This document shows, piece after piece, positions 47,146-55,179 of a stretch of DNA of 64,000 bases. The stretch is from Saccharothrix luteola. Its GTDB lineage: Bacteria; Actinomycetota; Actinomycetes; Mycobacteriales; Pseudonocardiaceae. Location: contig NZ_JAJHUO010000010.1 of NCBI RefSeq assembly GCF_020859565.1, positions 221,228-285,227 of the forward strand, given 5' to 3'. The translations under genes and the position numbers were made by a program. Below the pieces are notes generated by a model, which saw only the letters and a list, made by a program, of their open reading frames with translations, had not been told where the DNA came from and did not search any database. How positions within the stretch are numbered: position 1 is the first letter of the stretch; each line of letters starts with the position of its first letter.

Positions 47146-48105
47146 GCCCCCACCCCCTCGACCAGTCGGTCAGCCGCAGCGTAGGGGTCCAGCTCACCCG
47201 CCACGACCCGTTTGGCCAGGGTTTCGAGCGCGGACGCGCCGCGCAATCCGCCGATCCGGGATCGCAACCGCTCCAGCGCGATGGCCTCGATCTCGCCCGC
47301 GGCCCTCGTCGCGCGACGTCGTTCCAGCTCACCGCGTTCCACGAGCCACGCGTGGTGGGCGTCGATCGCGTCCACCACCTCGTCCAGCCCTTCGGCGCGG
47401 GACGCGACCGTCTTCACCACGGGGGGCCGCCACAAGCCGCCTTCCCGCTCCCGGCGGCCCAGCGAGATCATGTGCTTGAGGTCGCGCGCGGTCTGGTCGG
47501 CGCCGTCGCGGTCGGCCTTGTTGACCACGAACACGTCGGCGATCTCCAGGATGCCCGCCTTCGCGGCCTGGACGCCGTCACCCATGCCGGGCGCGAGCAG
47601 CACCACCGTGGTGTCGGCCAGCGACACCACCTCGACCTCGGACTGGCCGACGCCGACGGTCTCGACCAGCACCACGTCGCAGCCCGCCGCGTCGAGCACG
47701 CGCAACGCCTGCGGCGTGGCCCAGGACAGCCCGCCCAGGTGGCCGCGGGTGGCCATGGACCGGATGAACACGCCGGGGTCGGTGGCGTGCTCGCCCATCC
47801 GCACCCGGTCGCCGAGCAGCGCGCCGCCGGAGAACGGCGACGACGGGTCCACGGCCAGCACCCCGACCCGCTTGCCACGCCTGCGGTAGGCGGCGACGAG
47901 CGCGGACGTCGACGTGGACTTGCCGACGCCCGGCGCGCCCGTCAAGCCGATGACCTGCGCGTTGCCGCAGAACGGCGCCAGCGCGCACGCCACCTCGCGC
48001 AGCTGGGGGCCGGCGTCCTCGACGAGCGAGATCCGCCTGGCGACCGCGCGCGGGAAGGGCAGCCGCGCGGTCGACCAGCTCGGCTACGTCAACGGTGCGG
48101 CCCAC
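47142..48105 (-). CDS. meaB: Methylmalonyl-CoA mutase-associated GTPase MeaB, with apparent frameshift near the N terminus
   Basis: G3E GTPase protecting and loading methylmalonyl-CoA mutase. G1 is IGLTGAPGVGKSTSTSAL, G2/G3 region VLAVDPSSPFSGGALLGDRVRM and VVLVETVGVGQSE, G4 VVNKADRDGADQ. The G domain is intact from 48050 down. The typical N-terminal helix, however, is split: GTG 48105 begins MGRTVDVAELVDRAAAL in one frame, while the continuation PRAVARRISLVEDAGPQLREV is in another. Removing one of the three G residues at 48052-48054 (run CGGGAAG on the plus strand) would join them. Without the shift, translation could only begin at GTG 47993 and would lack the helical N-terminus. Real mutation or sequence error cannot be told apart. 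No mutase gene is in the window. Confidence 0.85.
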
Positions 48106-48117
48106 TCCTGGAAGACC

Positions 48118-49326
48118 CTAGGCAGCGGGGCCCTTGGGCACGCGGACGATCAGGGCGTCGCCCTGACCACCGCCGCCGCACAGGGCCGCCGCGCCGACGC
48201 CGCCGCCGCGCCGCTTCAGCTCCAGCGCGAGGTGCAGCGCGATGCGGGCGCCCGACATGCCGATCGGGTGGCCCAGGGCGATCGCGCCGCCGTTGACGTT
48301 GACCTTGTCCTCGGGCACGCCCAGCTCACGGGTGGAGACCACGCCGACCGCGGCGAACGCCTCGTTGATCTCGACCAGGTCCAGGTCGGCCGGGTCGATG
48401 CCCTCCTTCGCGCACGCGGCCTTGATCGCGTTCGCGGGCTGCTCGTGCAGGCTGGCGTCGGGGCCGGCCACGACGCCGTGCGCGCCGATCTCGGCCAGCC
48501 AGGTCAGGCCCAGCTCCTCGGCCTTGGCCTTGCTCATCACGACCACGGCCGCCGCGCCGTCGGAGATCTGCGACGCCGAGCCGGCGGTGATCGTGCCGTC
48601 GGAGGCGAACGCCGGGCGCAGCTTGGCCAGCGTCTCCACGGTCGTGTCACCGCGCACGCCCTCGTCGGTGGCGACCAGCACCGGGTCGCCCTTGCGCTGC
48701 GGGATGGAGACGGGCGCGATCTCCTCGGCGAAGACGCCGTTCGCCGAGGCCTTGGCGGCCAGCTGGTGCGACCGGGCCGAGAACGCGTCCTGCTCCTCGC
48801 GGGTCAGGCCGTAGCGGGCGTTGAACTTCTCCGTGGAGGCGCCCATCGCGACCTGGTCGAACGCGCAGAACAGGCCGTCGTGCGCCATGTGGTCGATCAT
48901 CGTGACGTCGCCGTACTTGAACCCGCCGCGCGACTTGGGCAGCAGGTGCGGCGCCTGCGTCATCGACTCCTGACCGCCCGCGACCACGACGTCGAACTCG
49001 CCGGCGCGGATCAGCTGGTCGGCCAGCGCGATCGCGTCGATGCCGGACAGGCACACCTTGTTGATCGTGAGCGCCGGCACGGTCATGGGGATGCCCGCGT
49101 TCACCGCGGCCTGGCGCGCCGGGATCTGGCCCGCGCCGCCGGTCAGCACCTGTCCCATGATCACGTACTGCACCTGCTCGGGCGCGACCCCGGCCCGTTC
49201 CAGGGCCGCCTTGATCGCGACGCCACCGAGCTGGGCGCCGGAGAAGTCCTTCAACGATCCGAGCAGTCGCCCCATCGGGGTTCGGGCCCCGGCGACGATG
49301 ACGGAACCGGACACAGCGGCCTCCAC
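48118..49326 (-). CDS. Acetyl-CoA C-acetyltransferase (thiolase)
   Basis: 402-residue thiolase condensing or cleaving acetoacetyl-CoA. Active-site Cys in TINKVCLSGIDAIAL, EINEAFAAVGV, His in NGGAIALGHPIGMSGAR and second Cys in GAAALCGGGGQGDA are all present, so the enzyme should be functional. GQESMTQAPHLLP supports the biosynthetic acetoacetyl-CoA type over long-chain thiolases. GTG 49326 is the start. It is 12 bases upstream of meaB and divergent from methylmalonyl-CoA epimerase, with operator site 2 (core TACC-GCAG-GGTA) in the spacer. Acetoacetyl-CoA formation is the entry of the ethylmalonyl-CoA route that uses the crotonyl-CoA carboxylase/reductase encoded nearby. Confidence 0.95.
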   Translation of the reverse strand: MEAAVSGSVIVAGARTPMGRLLGSLKDFSGAQLGGVAIKAALERAGVAPEQVQYVIMGQVLTGGAGQIPARQAAVNAGIPMTVPALTINKVCLSGIDAIALADQLIRAGEFDVVVAGGQESMTQAPHLLPKSRGGFKYGDVTMIDHMAHDGLFCAFDQVAMGASTEKFNARYGLTREEQDAFSARSHQLAAKASANGVFAEEIAPVSIPQRKGDPVLVATDEGVRGDTTVETLAKLRPAFASDGTITAGSASQISDGAAAVVVMSKAKAEELGLTWLAEIGAHGVVAGPDASLHEQPANAIKAACAKEGIDPADLDLVEINEAFAAVGVVSTRELGVPEDKVNVNGGAIALGHPIGMSGARIALHLALELKRRGGGVGAAALCGGGGQGDALIVRVPKGPAA

Positions 49327-49365
49327 AGCGGGTGTAAGCGGTTGTTAACTGGCCACGATACCCAC

Positions 49366-49383
49366 GGTTACCGCAGGGTAGCC
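49366..49383. promoter_or_regulatory. Putative CoA-regulon operator, site 2
   Basis: GGTTACCGCAGGGTAGCC, core TACC-GCAG-GGTA at 49369-49380, in the 113-base spacer between thiolase (minus, GTG 49326) and methylmalonyl-CoA epimerase (plus, ATG 49440). It matches the ccr site at 14 of 18 positions and could control both directions. Confidence 0.6.
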
Positions 49384-49439
49384 CTGTGAGGCGTCGCACA
49401 GCGCGACCTGCACCGATTCGGCTACTAGCCTATCCGGCC

Positions 49440-49883
49440 ATGGAAGAACTGCGCGGTCTCGTCACAGCCATCGACCACGTCGGCATCGCCGTGCCCGACC
49501 TCGACGCCGCGATCGCGTTCCACCGCGAGCACTTCGGCCTCGAGGTCGCGCACGAGGAGGTCAACGAGGAGCAGGGCGTGCGCGAGGCGATGCTGCGCGC
49601 GCCGGGCGACGACGGCACGGGCACCGCCGTGCAGCTGCTCGCGCCGCTGACGCCGGAGTCGACCATCGCGAAGTTCATCGGCCGGTCCGGGCCGGGGCTG
49701 CAGCAGCTGGCCTACCGGGTGTCCGATGTGGACGCGGCGGCGGAGGCGCTGCGCGGCAAGGGCCTGCGGCTGCTGTACGAGGCGGCGCGCCGCGGCACGT
49801 CCGACAGCCGGGTCAACTTCGTGCACCCCAAGGACGCGGGCGGCGTGCTGGTGGAACTAGTCGAGCCCGCGGCGACCCACTAG
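49440..49883 (+). CDS. mce: Methylmalonyl-CoA epimerase
   Basis: 147-residue vicinal-oxygen-chelate enzyme that interconverts (2R)- and (2S)-methylmalonyl-CoA. It starts with TAIDHVGIAVPDLDAAIAFHREHFG, whose His is a metal ligand, and ends RVNFVHPKDAGGVLVELVEP with the Glu/His ligands; FIGRSGPGLQQLAYRVSDVDAA carries the mid-chain His-equivalent and CoA-contact region. The length is normal. ATG 49440 is close to a TAGCCTAT element at about 49426-49433, so the message is probably leaderless; an upstream in-frame GTG is not supported. Together with ccr, thiolase, meaB and hydroxyacyl-CoA dehydrogenase it suggests flow of acetyl-CoA via ethylmalonyl-CoA to methylmalonyl-CoA. Confidence 0.93.
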   Translation: MEELRGLVTAIDHVGIAVPDLDAAIAFHREHFGLEVAHEEVNEEQGVREAMLRAPGDDGTGTAVQLLAPLTPESTIAKFIGRSGPGLQQLAYRVSDVDAAAEALRGKGLRLLYEAARRGTSDSRVNFVHPKDAGGVLVELVEPAATH

Positions 49884-49898
49884 CTCCGAGGTCGTCGC

Positions 49899-50456
49899 CT
49901 ACGGGCGCTCCAGGGCGGCGGCCACGAACGTCAGCTCCAGGTCCATCCGGTCGTCGTCCGGCGCGTGGCGGGCCACCGAGTGCCGGTAGCTGACCGCGAG
50001 GCCGAGCAGCGCGGAGGCGCTGTCGACGTCCTTCGCGGCCACCGCCGCGCCACCGGCGGCGACGATGACGTGGCGGATCTGCCGCACCACCGACTGGTAG
50101 CGCTCGTGCAGGGCGTCGCGGACCGCCTTGTGCGTGTCCGCCTCGCGCCACAGCAGGTGGCTGAGCAGCGGCGACGAGTCGAGCCGGGCGTCCAGCGCCG
50201 CGACGAGCCTGCGCAGGCTCTCCGCGATGTCGCCGACGACCACCACCCGGTGCGCGTCCACGTTGCCGTCCGGCAGGCGCTGCACGAGCGCCGCCAGCAG
50301 GTCGGTCTTGCGGCGGAAGTAGTAGTGCACGAGCCCTTTGGGCACGGCGGCCCGTTCGGCGATGCGCGAGGTCGGCGTCGCGTCGAAACCCGACTCGGCG
50401 AACAACTCCTCGGCCGCTTGCAGGATCCGTTCCCGGGCCGACGAGTCCTCTGCCAA
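49899..50456 (-). CDS. TetR-family transcriptional regulator
   Basis: 185-residue repressor. DNA-binding N-terminus: RERILQAAEELFAESGFDATPTSRIAERAAVPKGLVHYYFRRKTDLLAALV (markers AAEELFAESGFDATPTSRIA and VPKGLVHYYFRRK), a textbook TetR helix-turn-helix. The C-terminal ligand domain is generic; TetR proteins tied to fatty-acid or acyl-CoA genes are common. It lies between the two promoter regions that share the TACC-N4-GGTA palindrome (49366-49383 and 51105-51122), so it is the best local candidate for the factor binding them. I do not see that palindrome upstream of its own start, so it may not be self-regulated by it. Ligand unknown. Confidence 0.9.
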   Translation of the reverse strand: MAEDSSARERILQAAEELFAESGFDATPTSRIAERAAVPKGLVHYYFRRKTDLLAALVQRLPDGNVDAHRVVVVGDIAESLRRLVAALDARLDSSPLLSHLLWREADTHKAVRDALHERYQSVVRQIRHVIVAAGGAAVAAKDVDSASALLGLAVSYRHSVARHAPDDDRMDLELTFVAAALERP

Positions 50457-50619
50457 TGCCTGCGCCCTTTCCCGTGTTGGATTGCCGCCGCTCCGCAGAC
50501 GGCGGCTCGGTCGCCTGGAAGTCGTCCGCTCGCGCCTGGATCACCGACGATCGAAGAACGTGATCGCGGACGATCGAGCCGCGAGCGAACGACGCGACCT
50601 CGCGGTGCGCTGGTCGCTC

Positions 50620-50982
50620 TCAGGCGGTGCCGGCGATCCGGCCGCCGTGCGCGGCGTTCGCCAGCGGGACCGCCATGGCGCCCGCCGCGACGGTCAGCAC
50701 ACCGCCGACCCACGAGACCCACGACGCCGCCGTCAGGTCGCTGTAGCCGATCACCCACGGCGAGATGAACAGCAGCGCGCCGAGGACCATCTGGAACCAC
50801 TCGCCGTACACCATCCCGGGCATCGCGAGCGACGCGAGGCCGTCGATGGCGATCAGCGCGCCGAGCACGATCATCGTCCACATGGCCCCGGTGGTCGTCT
50901 CCACCACCAGGGGCGAGAGCAGCACCAAGGCGCCGATGACGACCTCGGCCCAGTCCTGCCACCTGGTCCACGCCTTTGCCAT
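50620..50982 (-). CDS. SPW-repeat membrane protein
   Basis: 120-residue integral membrane protein with two SPW-type repeats: VVIGALVLLSPLVV (SPL variant) and MVLGALLFISPWVIGYSD (SPW proper), four predicted helices in all (also MWTMIVLGALIAIDGLASLA and VSWVGGVLTVAAGAMAV). The family is widespread in actinobacteria and proteobacteria with unknown function. ATG 50982 has GGAGG about eight bases upstream. It is divergent from ccr, so palindrome site 3 at 51105-51122 lies in their shared spacer; whether it affects this gene is unclear. Confidence 0.88.
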   Translation of the reverse strand: MAKAWTRWQDWAEVVIGALVLLSPLVVETTTGAMWTMIVLGALIAIDGLASLAMPGMVYGEWFQMVLGALLFISPWVIGYSDLTAASWVSWVGGVLTVAAGAMAVPLANAAHGGRIAGTA

Positions 50983-51104
50983 GACTCGTACCTCCGTCCT
51001 CATCAATCGGACGACTTCGATGCTCCGCTTGATTGGCCGCCCGGTCAAGACCGACCGATCGGGGGAAATGCCAGTGCAGTGGCTCACAGCGCGCGTTCTG
51101 AATC

Positions 51105-51122
51105 GGTTACCCGTGGGTAACC
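51105..51122. promoter_or_regulatory. Putative CoA-regulon operator, site 3 (perfect palindrome)
   Basis: GGTTACCCGTGGGTAACC, a perfect 8+2+8 inverted repeat and the best copy of the TACC-N4-GGTA family. It ends 73 bases before the ccr GTG (51196) and 122 bases from the SPW ATG (50982). Confidence 0.68.
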
Positions 51123-51195
51123 TCCGGCAACCTGCGTGGACCTCTAGAGCCCGCCACACCCGACCATCCCGAAGCCCCCATTGGGAGGGAACGCC

Positions 51196-52509
51196 GTGCA
51201 GAAGATCCTCGACGCGATCCTCGCGGACGAACTGGACGCGATCGGATCACTGGACGTACCGGAGAGCTACCGGGGCGTGACGGTGCACGCCGACGAGGTC
51301 AAGATGTTCGACGGCTTGGCCACCAAGGACAAGGACCCGCGCAAGTCGCTGCACGTCGACGAGGTCGCCACCCCGGAGCTCGGCCCCGGCGAGGCGCTGG
51401 TGGCCGTGATGGCGAGCGCCATCAACTACAACACCGTGTGGACCTCGATCTTCGAGCCGCTGTCCACGTTCGCGTTCCTGAAGAAGTACGGCGGCAGGCA
51501 CGACCAGCCGTTCCACGTGGTCGGCTCCGACCTCGCGGGCGTGGTGCTGCGCACCGGACCGGGCGTGAACGCGTGGAAGCCGGGCGACCGGGTCGTCGCG
51601 CACTGCCTCGACGTGCAGCTGGAGCACCACGACGGGCACAGCGACACCATGCTCGACCCCGAGCAGCGCATCTGGGGCTTCGAGACCAACTACGGCGGCC
51701 TCGCCGAGATCGCGCTGGTCAAGGCCAACCAGCTGATGCCGATGCCCGCCCACCTGACGTGGGAGGAGGCGGCGTCACCCGGCCTGGTGAACTCCACCGC
51801 GTACCGGCAGCTCGTGTCCGCCAACGGCGCGAACATGAAGCAAGGCGACACCGTGCTGATCTGGGGCGCGTCCGGCGGCCTCGGCTCCTACGCGACCCAG
51901 TTCGCGCTCAACGGCGGCGCCACCCCGGTGTGCGTGGTGTCGTCGCCGGAGAAGGCCGAGATCTGCCGCCGGATGGGCGCGGAGCTGATCATCGACCGCA
52001 GCGCCGAGGGCTACAAGTTCTGGAAGGACGAGCACGAGCAGGACCCGCGCGAGTGGAAGCGGCTCGGCGCGAAGATCCGCGAGCTGACCGGCGGCGACGA
52101 CCCGGACATCGTGTTCGAGCACCCCGGCCGGGAGACGTTCGGCGCGTCGGTCTACGTCACGCGCAAGGGCGGCACGATCGTGACGTGCGCGTCCACCAGC
52201 GGGTACATGCACCAGTACGACAACCGGTACCTGTGGATGCACCTCAAGCGGATCGTCGGCTCCCACTTCGCGAACTACCGGGAGGCCTGGGAGGCCAACC
52301 GGTTGGTCGCCAAGGGGAAGATCCACCCGACACTGTCCAAGGTGTACTCCATGGAGGAGACCGGGCAGGCCGCGCACGACGTGCACCGCAACGCCCACCA
52401 GGGCAAGGTGGGCGTGCTGACGCTGGCGCCGGAGGAGGGCCTGGGCGTGCGCGACCACGAGCTGCGGGCCACCCACCTGGACGCGATCAACCGTTTCCGG
52501 GGCGTCTAA
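51196..52509 (+). CDS. ccr: Crotonyl-CoA carboxylase/reductase
   Basis: 437-residue zinc-less MDR-family enzyme that reductively carboxylates crotonyl-CoA to ethylmalonyl-CoA using NADPH and CO2. Family segments: PGEALVAVMASAINYNTVWTSIFEP (residues ~60-85; marker MASAINYNTVWTSIFEP), HVVGSDLAGVVLRTGPGV, DVQLEHHDGHSDTMLDPEQRIWGFETN (marker LDPEQRIWGFETNYGG), nucleotide loop VLIWGASGGLGSYATQFALNGGA and VSSPEKAEICRRMGAE. The ETNYGGLAE and HLTWEEAA motifs separate Ccr from simple quinone reductases. GTG 51196 has GGGAGGGA six bases upstream. Roles: ethylmalonyl-CoA pathway and supply of extender units for polyketides; no PKS is present here. A 14-bp hairpin terminates it. Confidence 0.96.
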   Translation: MQKILDAILADELDAIGSLDVPESYRGVTVHADEVKMFDGLATKDKDPRKSLHVDEVATPELGPGEALVAVMASAINYNTVWTSIFEPLSTFAFLKKYGGRHDQPFHVVGSDLAGVVLRTGPGVNAWKPGDRVVAHCLDVQLEHHDGHSDTMLDPEQRIWGFETNYGGLAEIALVKANQLMPMPAHLTWEEAASPGLVNSTAYRQLVSANGANMKQGDTVLIWGASGGLGSYATQFALNGGATPVCVVSSPEKAEICRRMGAELIIDRSAEGYKFWKDEHEQDPREWKRLGAKIRELTGGDDPDIVFEHPGRETFGASVYVTRKGGTIVTCASTSGYMHQYDNRYLWMHLKRIVGSHFANYREAWEANRLVAKGKIHPTLSKVYSMEETGQAAHDVHRNAHQGKVGVLTLAPEEGLGVRDHELRATHLDAINRFRGV

Positions 52510-52521
52510 AGCGAAATCACC

Positions 52522-52559
52522 CCCGATGTGCGGCGCTCGGGTGACCGCCGCACATCGGG
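52522..52559 (+). terminator. Terminator hairpin after ccr
   Basis: 14-bp perfect stem CCCGATGTGCGGCG (52522-52535) and CGCCGCACATCGGG (52546-52559), ten-base loop, 12 bases after the ccr stop. The next gene's likely -10 (GGTAGCGT) begins just beyond it. Confidence 0.78.
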
Positions 52560-52578
52560 AGCGGGTAGCGTGAGCGAC

Positions 52579-53811
52579 ATGGGCCTCGCCGACGACCGTG
52601 ACCTCGTCCCCCTGGGATCCGGCTTCGACATCGTCAAGCGCGGGTACGACCGCGCCCAGGTCGAGGACCACCTGGAACGCCTCGACTCCGACCTGCGCCT
52701 GCTCGCGGCCGACCGGGACGCGGCGGTCTCGCAGACCAACGACCTGGCCCGCCAGCTCGAGGCGGCCCGGTCGGAGATCGCCGAGCTGCGCGGTCAGGTG
52801 GAGCGGTTGTCGCTGCCGCCGACCACGTTGGAGGGGCTGAGCGAGCGGTTGCAGCGGATGCTGCGGCTCGCGCAGGACGAGGCGAACGAGATCAAGGCGC
52901 GGGCCGAGGCCGAGGGCGGGCACATCCGCGCCAAGGCCGAGGCCGACGCGGGGGTGCTGCGCACCCGGTACGAGAACCTGATCGCCGAGCTGGACCAGCG
53001 GCGCGCCGACATGGAGGCCGAGCACCGGGGCGTGCTGGAGACGGCGCGCGCCGAGGCCGACCGGGTGGTCGGCGAGGCCCGCGCCGAGGCCGCCCGGTTG
53101 GACGAGGAGTCGCTCCAGCGCCGGACCACGGTCGAGGAGGACTTCGAGATCGCGATGGCGGCCCGGCGGGTCGAGTCGATGAAGACGCTGGCCGAGCAGG
53201 AGGCGGCGTCGAAGGGTGAGGCCGAGCGGCGGGTGCGCGAGGCGACGGAGGAAGCCGCGCGCGTGCGCGCCCAGATCGCGCAGGAGCAGGCCGCGTCGAA
53301 CGCCGAGGCGCAGCGCCTGGTGCGCGAGGCGACCGAGGAGGCCAACCGGCGTCGGCACGACTCCGTCAGCGAGGCCACGGCCCGCGTGCAGGAGGCGACC
53401 GACGAGGCGAACCGCCGGGTGCGCGAGGCGACGGAGGAAGCGAACCGCCGCGTCACCCAGGCGACCCAGAAGGTGGACGCCCTCCGCCAGCTCCGCAACC
53501 GGCTGTCCCAGCAGCTGCACGCCGTGAGCTCGGCCCTGCACGACGTGACCCCCCTCTTGGACCCGCTGGAGGAGGAGCGCCCAACGCCACCACAGCAAGC
53601 CACCCCCGCACCCTCCCCCAGCGCACCTCCCGCGGGCGCACCTTCCACCGGTGCAACCGCCGCCAAGCCACCGTCCTCACCGGAGTCGGCCTCCACCCCC
53701 ACCGAGGCCACCACCGGCGCCACCGCCAACCCCGCCCCGGCCTCACCCCCCGACAGCCCGACCCAAAAAATCGCGCGCCCGAACCCGAAGGCCCAAGCCA
53801 GCAAGCGCTAA
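52579..53811 (+). CDS. DivIVA-like coiled-coil protein
   Basis: 410-residue protein. The N-terminal ~40 residues (LVPLGSGFDIVKRGYDRAQVEDHLERLDSDL; marker GFDIVKRGYDRAQVEDHLER) resemble the membrane-curvature-sensing DivIVA/Wag31 N-terminus. A long coiled coil runs from ~45 to 340, with an internal 11-residue repeat seen as RRVREATEEA, RLVREATEEANRR, RVQEATDEANRR and RVREATEEANRR. The last ~75 residues are a disordered proline/alanine/threonine tail. ATG 52579 sits about ten bases after TAGCGT, a likely -10, pointing to a leaderless start. Expected roles are polar growth or cell-envelope scaffolding, as for DivIVA or FilP-like proteins, but this is inferred from architecture only. Confidence 0.8.
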   Translation: MGLADDRDLVPLGSGFDIVKRGYDRAQVEDHLERLDSDLRLLAADRDAAVSQTNDLARQLEAARSEIAELRGQVERLSLPPTTLEGLSERLQRMLRLAQDEANEIKARAEAEGGHIRAKAEADAGVLRTRYENLIAELDQRRADMEAEHRGVLETARAEADRVVGEARAEAARLDEESLQRRTTVEEDFEIAMAARRVESMKTLAEQEAASKGEAERRVREATEEAARVRAQIAQEQAASNAEAQRLVREATEEANRRRHDSVSEATARVQEATDEANRRVREATEEANRRVTQATQKVDALRQLRNRLSQQLHAVSSALHDVTPLLDPLEEERPTPPQQATPAPSPSAPPAGAPSTGATAAKPPSSPESASTPTEATTGATANPAPASPPDSPTQKIARPNPKAQASKR

Positions 53812-53819
53812 CCCCTCAC

Positions 53820-53894
53820 CGCGCGAGAGTCCTACGTCCAGAACGCGCGTGTCCTACGTTCGGGACCCCTGAATTCAACGCTCAGGACGCGCGG
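53820..53894. repeat. Modular palindromic intergenic repeat, copy D (half element)
   Basis: GCGAGAGTCCTACGTCCAG, GCGTGTCCTACGTTCGGG and CTGAATTCAACGCTCAGGA in one orientation, without the mirror arm, ending as the complement of TGACCGCGC at the stop codon of the convergent hydrolase gene (53895). The first two units are nearly identical to copy C. Confidence 0.75.
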
Positions 53895-54605
53895 TCAGAC
53901 CCCGACCCGCCCTCGCCAGTCCAGAACAGCGGCGGCGAACGCCTCGGGTGCCTCCAGCGGCGTCAGGTGGCCGACGCCCGGCAGCTCGGCGTACTCGCCC
54001 TGCCGGAGCACCCCGGCCAGCTGGCGGGCCAACGTGGGCGGAGTGAGCGCGTCGTGCTCTCCCACCAGCACCAACGCCGGCACGTCCACCTCCGCCAGCA
54101 CTCCGCCCGAATCGGGCCGCACCGCCATCGCCCGCTGCGCCCACACCACCTCCGCCGGGTCCTGGTCGAGGATCAACTCACGCACCCGCCCGACCACGGC
54201 CTCGTCCGGCGCCGGACCGAGCAGCCCGCTCACGACCGTGTCCGGCACCCAGCCGAGGCCCTCCGCCTCGACCCGTGCGGCCATCGTCAGCCGGTTCGCC
54301 CGCGCCTCCTCCGTGTCGGCGCCGGCGCGCGTGTCGGCCAGCACGAGCCCGGCCACCCGGGACGGGTCGCGCCGCAGCACGGCCATCGCCACGTACCCGC
54401 CCATGGAGCACCCTCCGAGCACCGCCCGCTCGATCCCGCGGTCGTCGAGCAACCGCAGCACGTCGTCCGCAACAGCCACCAGATCGGGTGAACGATCGCC
54501 GCCCCGCTGGTCCGGCGTGATCGGTTTCAGCAGGTCACGCACCCCGTCCCACATCCGTGAGTCGAACGGGAAGGCGTGCAGGAGGACGAGCGGAGCAGAT
54601 TCCAT
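53895..54605 (-). CDS. Alpha/beta-fold hydrolase
   Basis: 236-residue single-domain alpha/beta hydrolase. LVLLHAFPFDSRMWDGV gives the oxyanion His-Ala-Phe loop, nucleophile Ser in AVLGGCSMGGYVAMAVL (G-C-S-M-G), acid Asp in LVLVGEHDALTPP and catalytic His in LPGVGHLTPLEAPEAF. This is the layout of 3-oxoadipate enol-lactonase-type and related esterases. ATG 54605 is used; a GNAT gene is divergent with only 37 bases between starts. Substrate cannot be told. The stop is inside the boundary of palindromic repeat D. Confidence 0.88.
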   Translation of the reverse strand: MESAPLVLLHAFPFDSRMWDGVRDLLKPITPDQRGGDRSPDLVAVADDVLRLLDDRGIERAVLGGCSMGGYVAMAVLRRDPSRVAGLVLADTRAGADTEEARANRLTMAARVEAEGLGWVPDTVVSGLLGPAPDEAVVGRVRELILDQDPAEVVWAQRAMAVRPDSGGVLAEVDVPALVLVGEHDALTPPTLARQLAGVLRQGEYAELPGVGHLTPLEAPEAFAAAVLDWRGRVGV

Positions 54606-54642
54606 ACCCGGAATTGTCGGACCCCCGAACTAGCTTCGTCGC

Positions 54643-55179
54643 ATGACCTCCACGCCCGAACCGGACGAGCTGCGCACCGACCGCCTCGTGCTCAGACGCG
54701 TCGGCCCCGCTGACGTGCGCGCGGCGATCGCGGTGCTGTCGGATCCGGCGACGAACCGCTTCAACCCGTCGGGGCCACCGTCGGCGGAGCGGGCGGCGAA
54801 GATGCTGGCCGAGTGGCAGCTCCACTGGGCGCACGACGGCATCGGGTACTGGGCCGTGGAGCTGCCGGAGACCGGCGAGGTCATCGGCTTCGGCGGCCTG
54901 CGGCACCACGAGCTGGACGGCGAGCGGACGTTGAACCTGTTCTACCGGTTCCGCCCCCGGCACTGGGGGCGCGGCTACGCACCGGAGATGGCGCGCGCGG
55001 CCATCGACTGGGCGGGCCGGGCGCGGCCGGACCGTCCGATCACGATCATCACCGACCCCGGCAACGCGCCCTCCCAGCGCGTCGCGGAGAAGCTGGGCTT
55101 CGCGCACGTGGGCGACAGCCGGACCGCCGAGGGTCCGGTGCTGGTCTGGCGGCGTCAGGAGGTCGCGATGGCCGTCTGA
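54643..55179 (+). CDS. GNAT family N-acetyltransferase (RimJ/RimL type)
   Basis: 178-residue acetyltransferase of the Acetyltransf_3 group. ELRTDRLVLRRVGPADV opens the fold; WAVELPETGEVIGFGGLRHHE and NLFYRFRPRHWGRGYAPEMARA (acetyl-CoA pyrophosphate loop R-x-x-G-x-G/A as HWGRGYA) and NAPSQRVAEKLGFAHV complete it. Relatives acetylate ribosomal proteins or amino groups of small molecules. It starts at ATG 54643, divergent from the alpha/beta hydrolase, and its 3' end overlaps the next convergent gene by 25 bases. Acceptor unknown. Confidence 0.9.
   Translation: MTSTPEPDELRTDRLVLRRVGPADVRAAIAVLSDPATNRFNPSGPPSAERAAKMLAEWQLHWAHDGIGYWAVELPETGEVIGFGGLRHHELDGERTLNLFYRFRPRHWGRGYAPEMARAAIDWAGRARPDRPITIITDPGNAPSQRVAEKLGFAHVGDSRTAEGPVLVWRRQEVAMAV

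Noticed and set aside
50487..50509. Short hairpin GCCGCCG/CGGCGGC upstream of the TetR gene as an operator
   Set aside because: Only 7 bp, pure G+C, and such pairs occur by chance often in this DNA.
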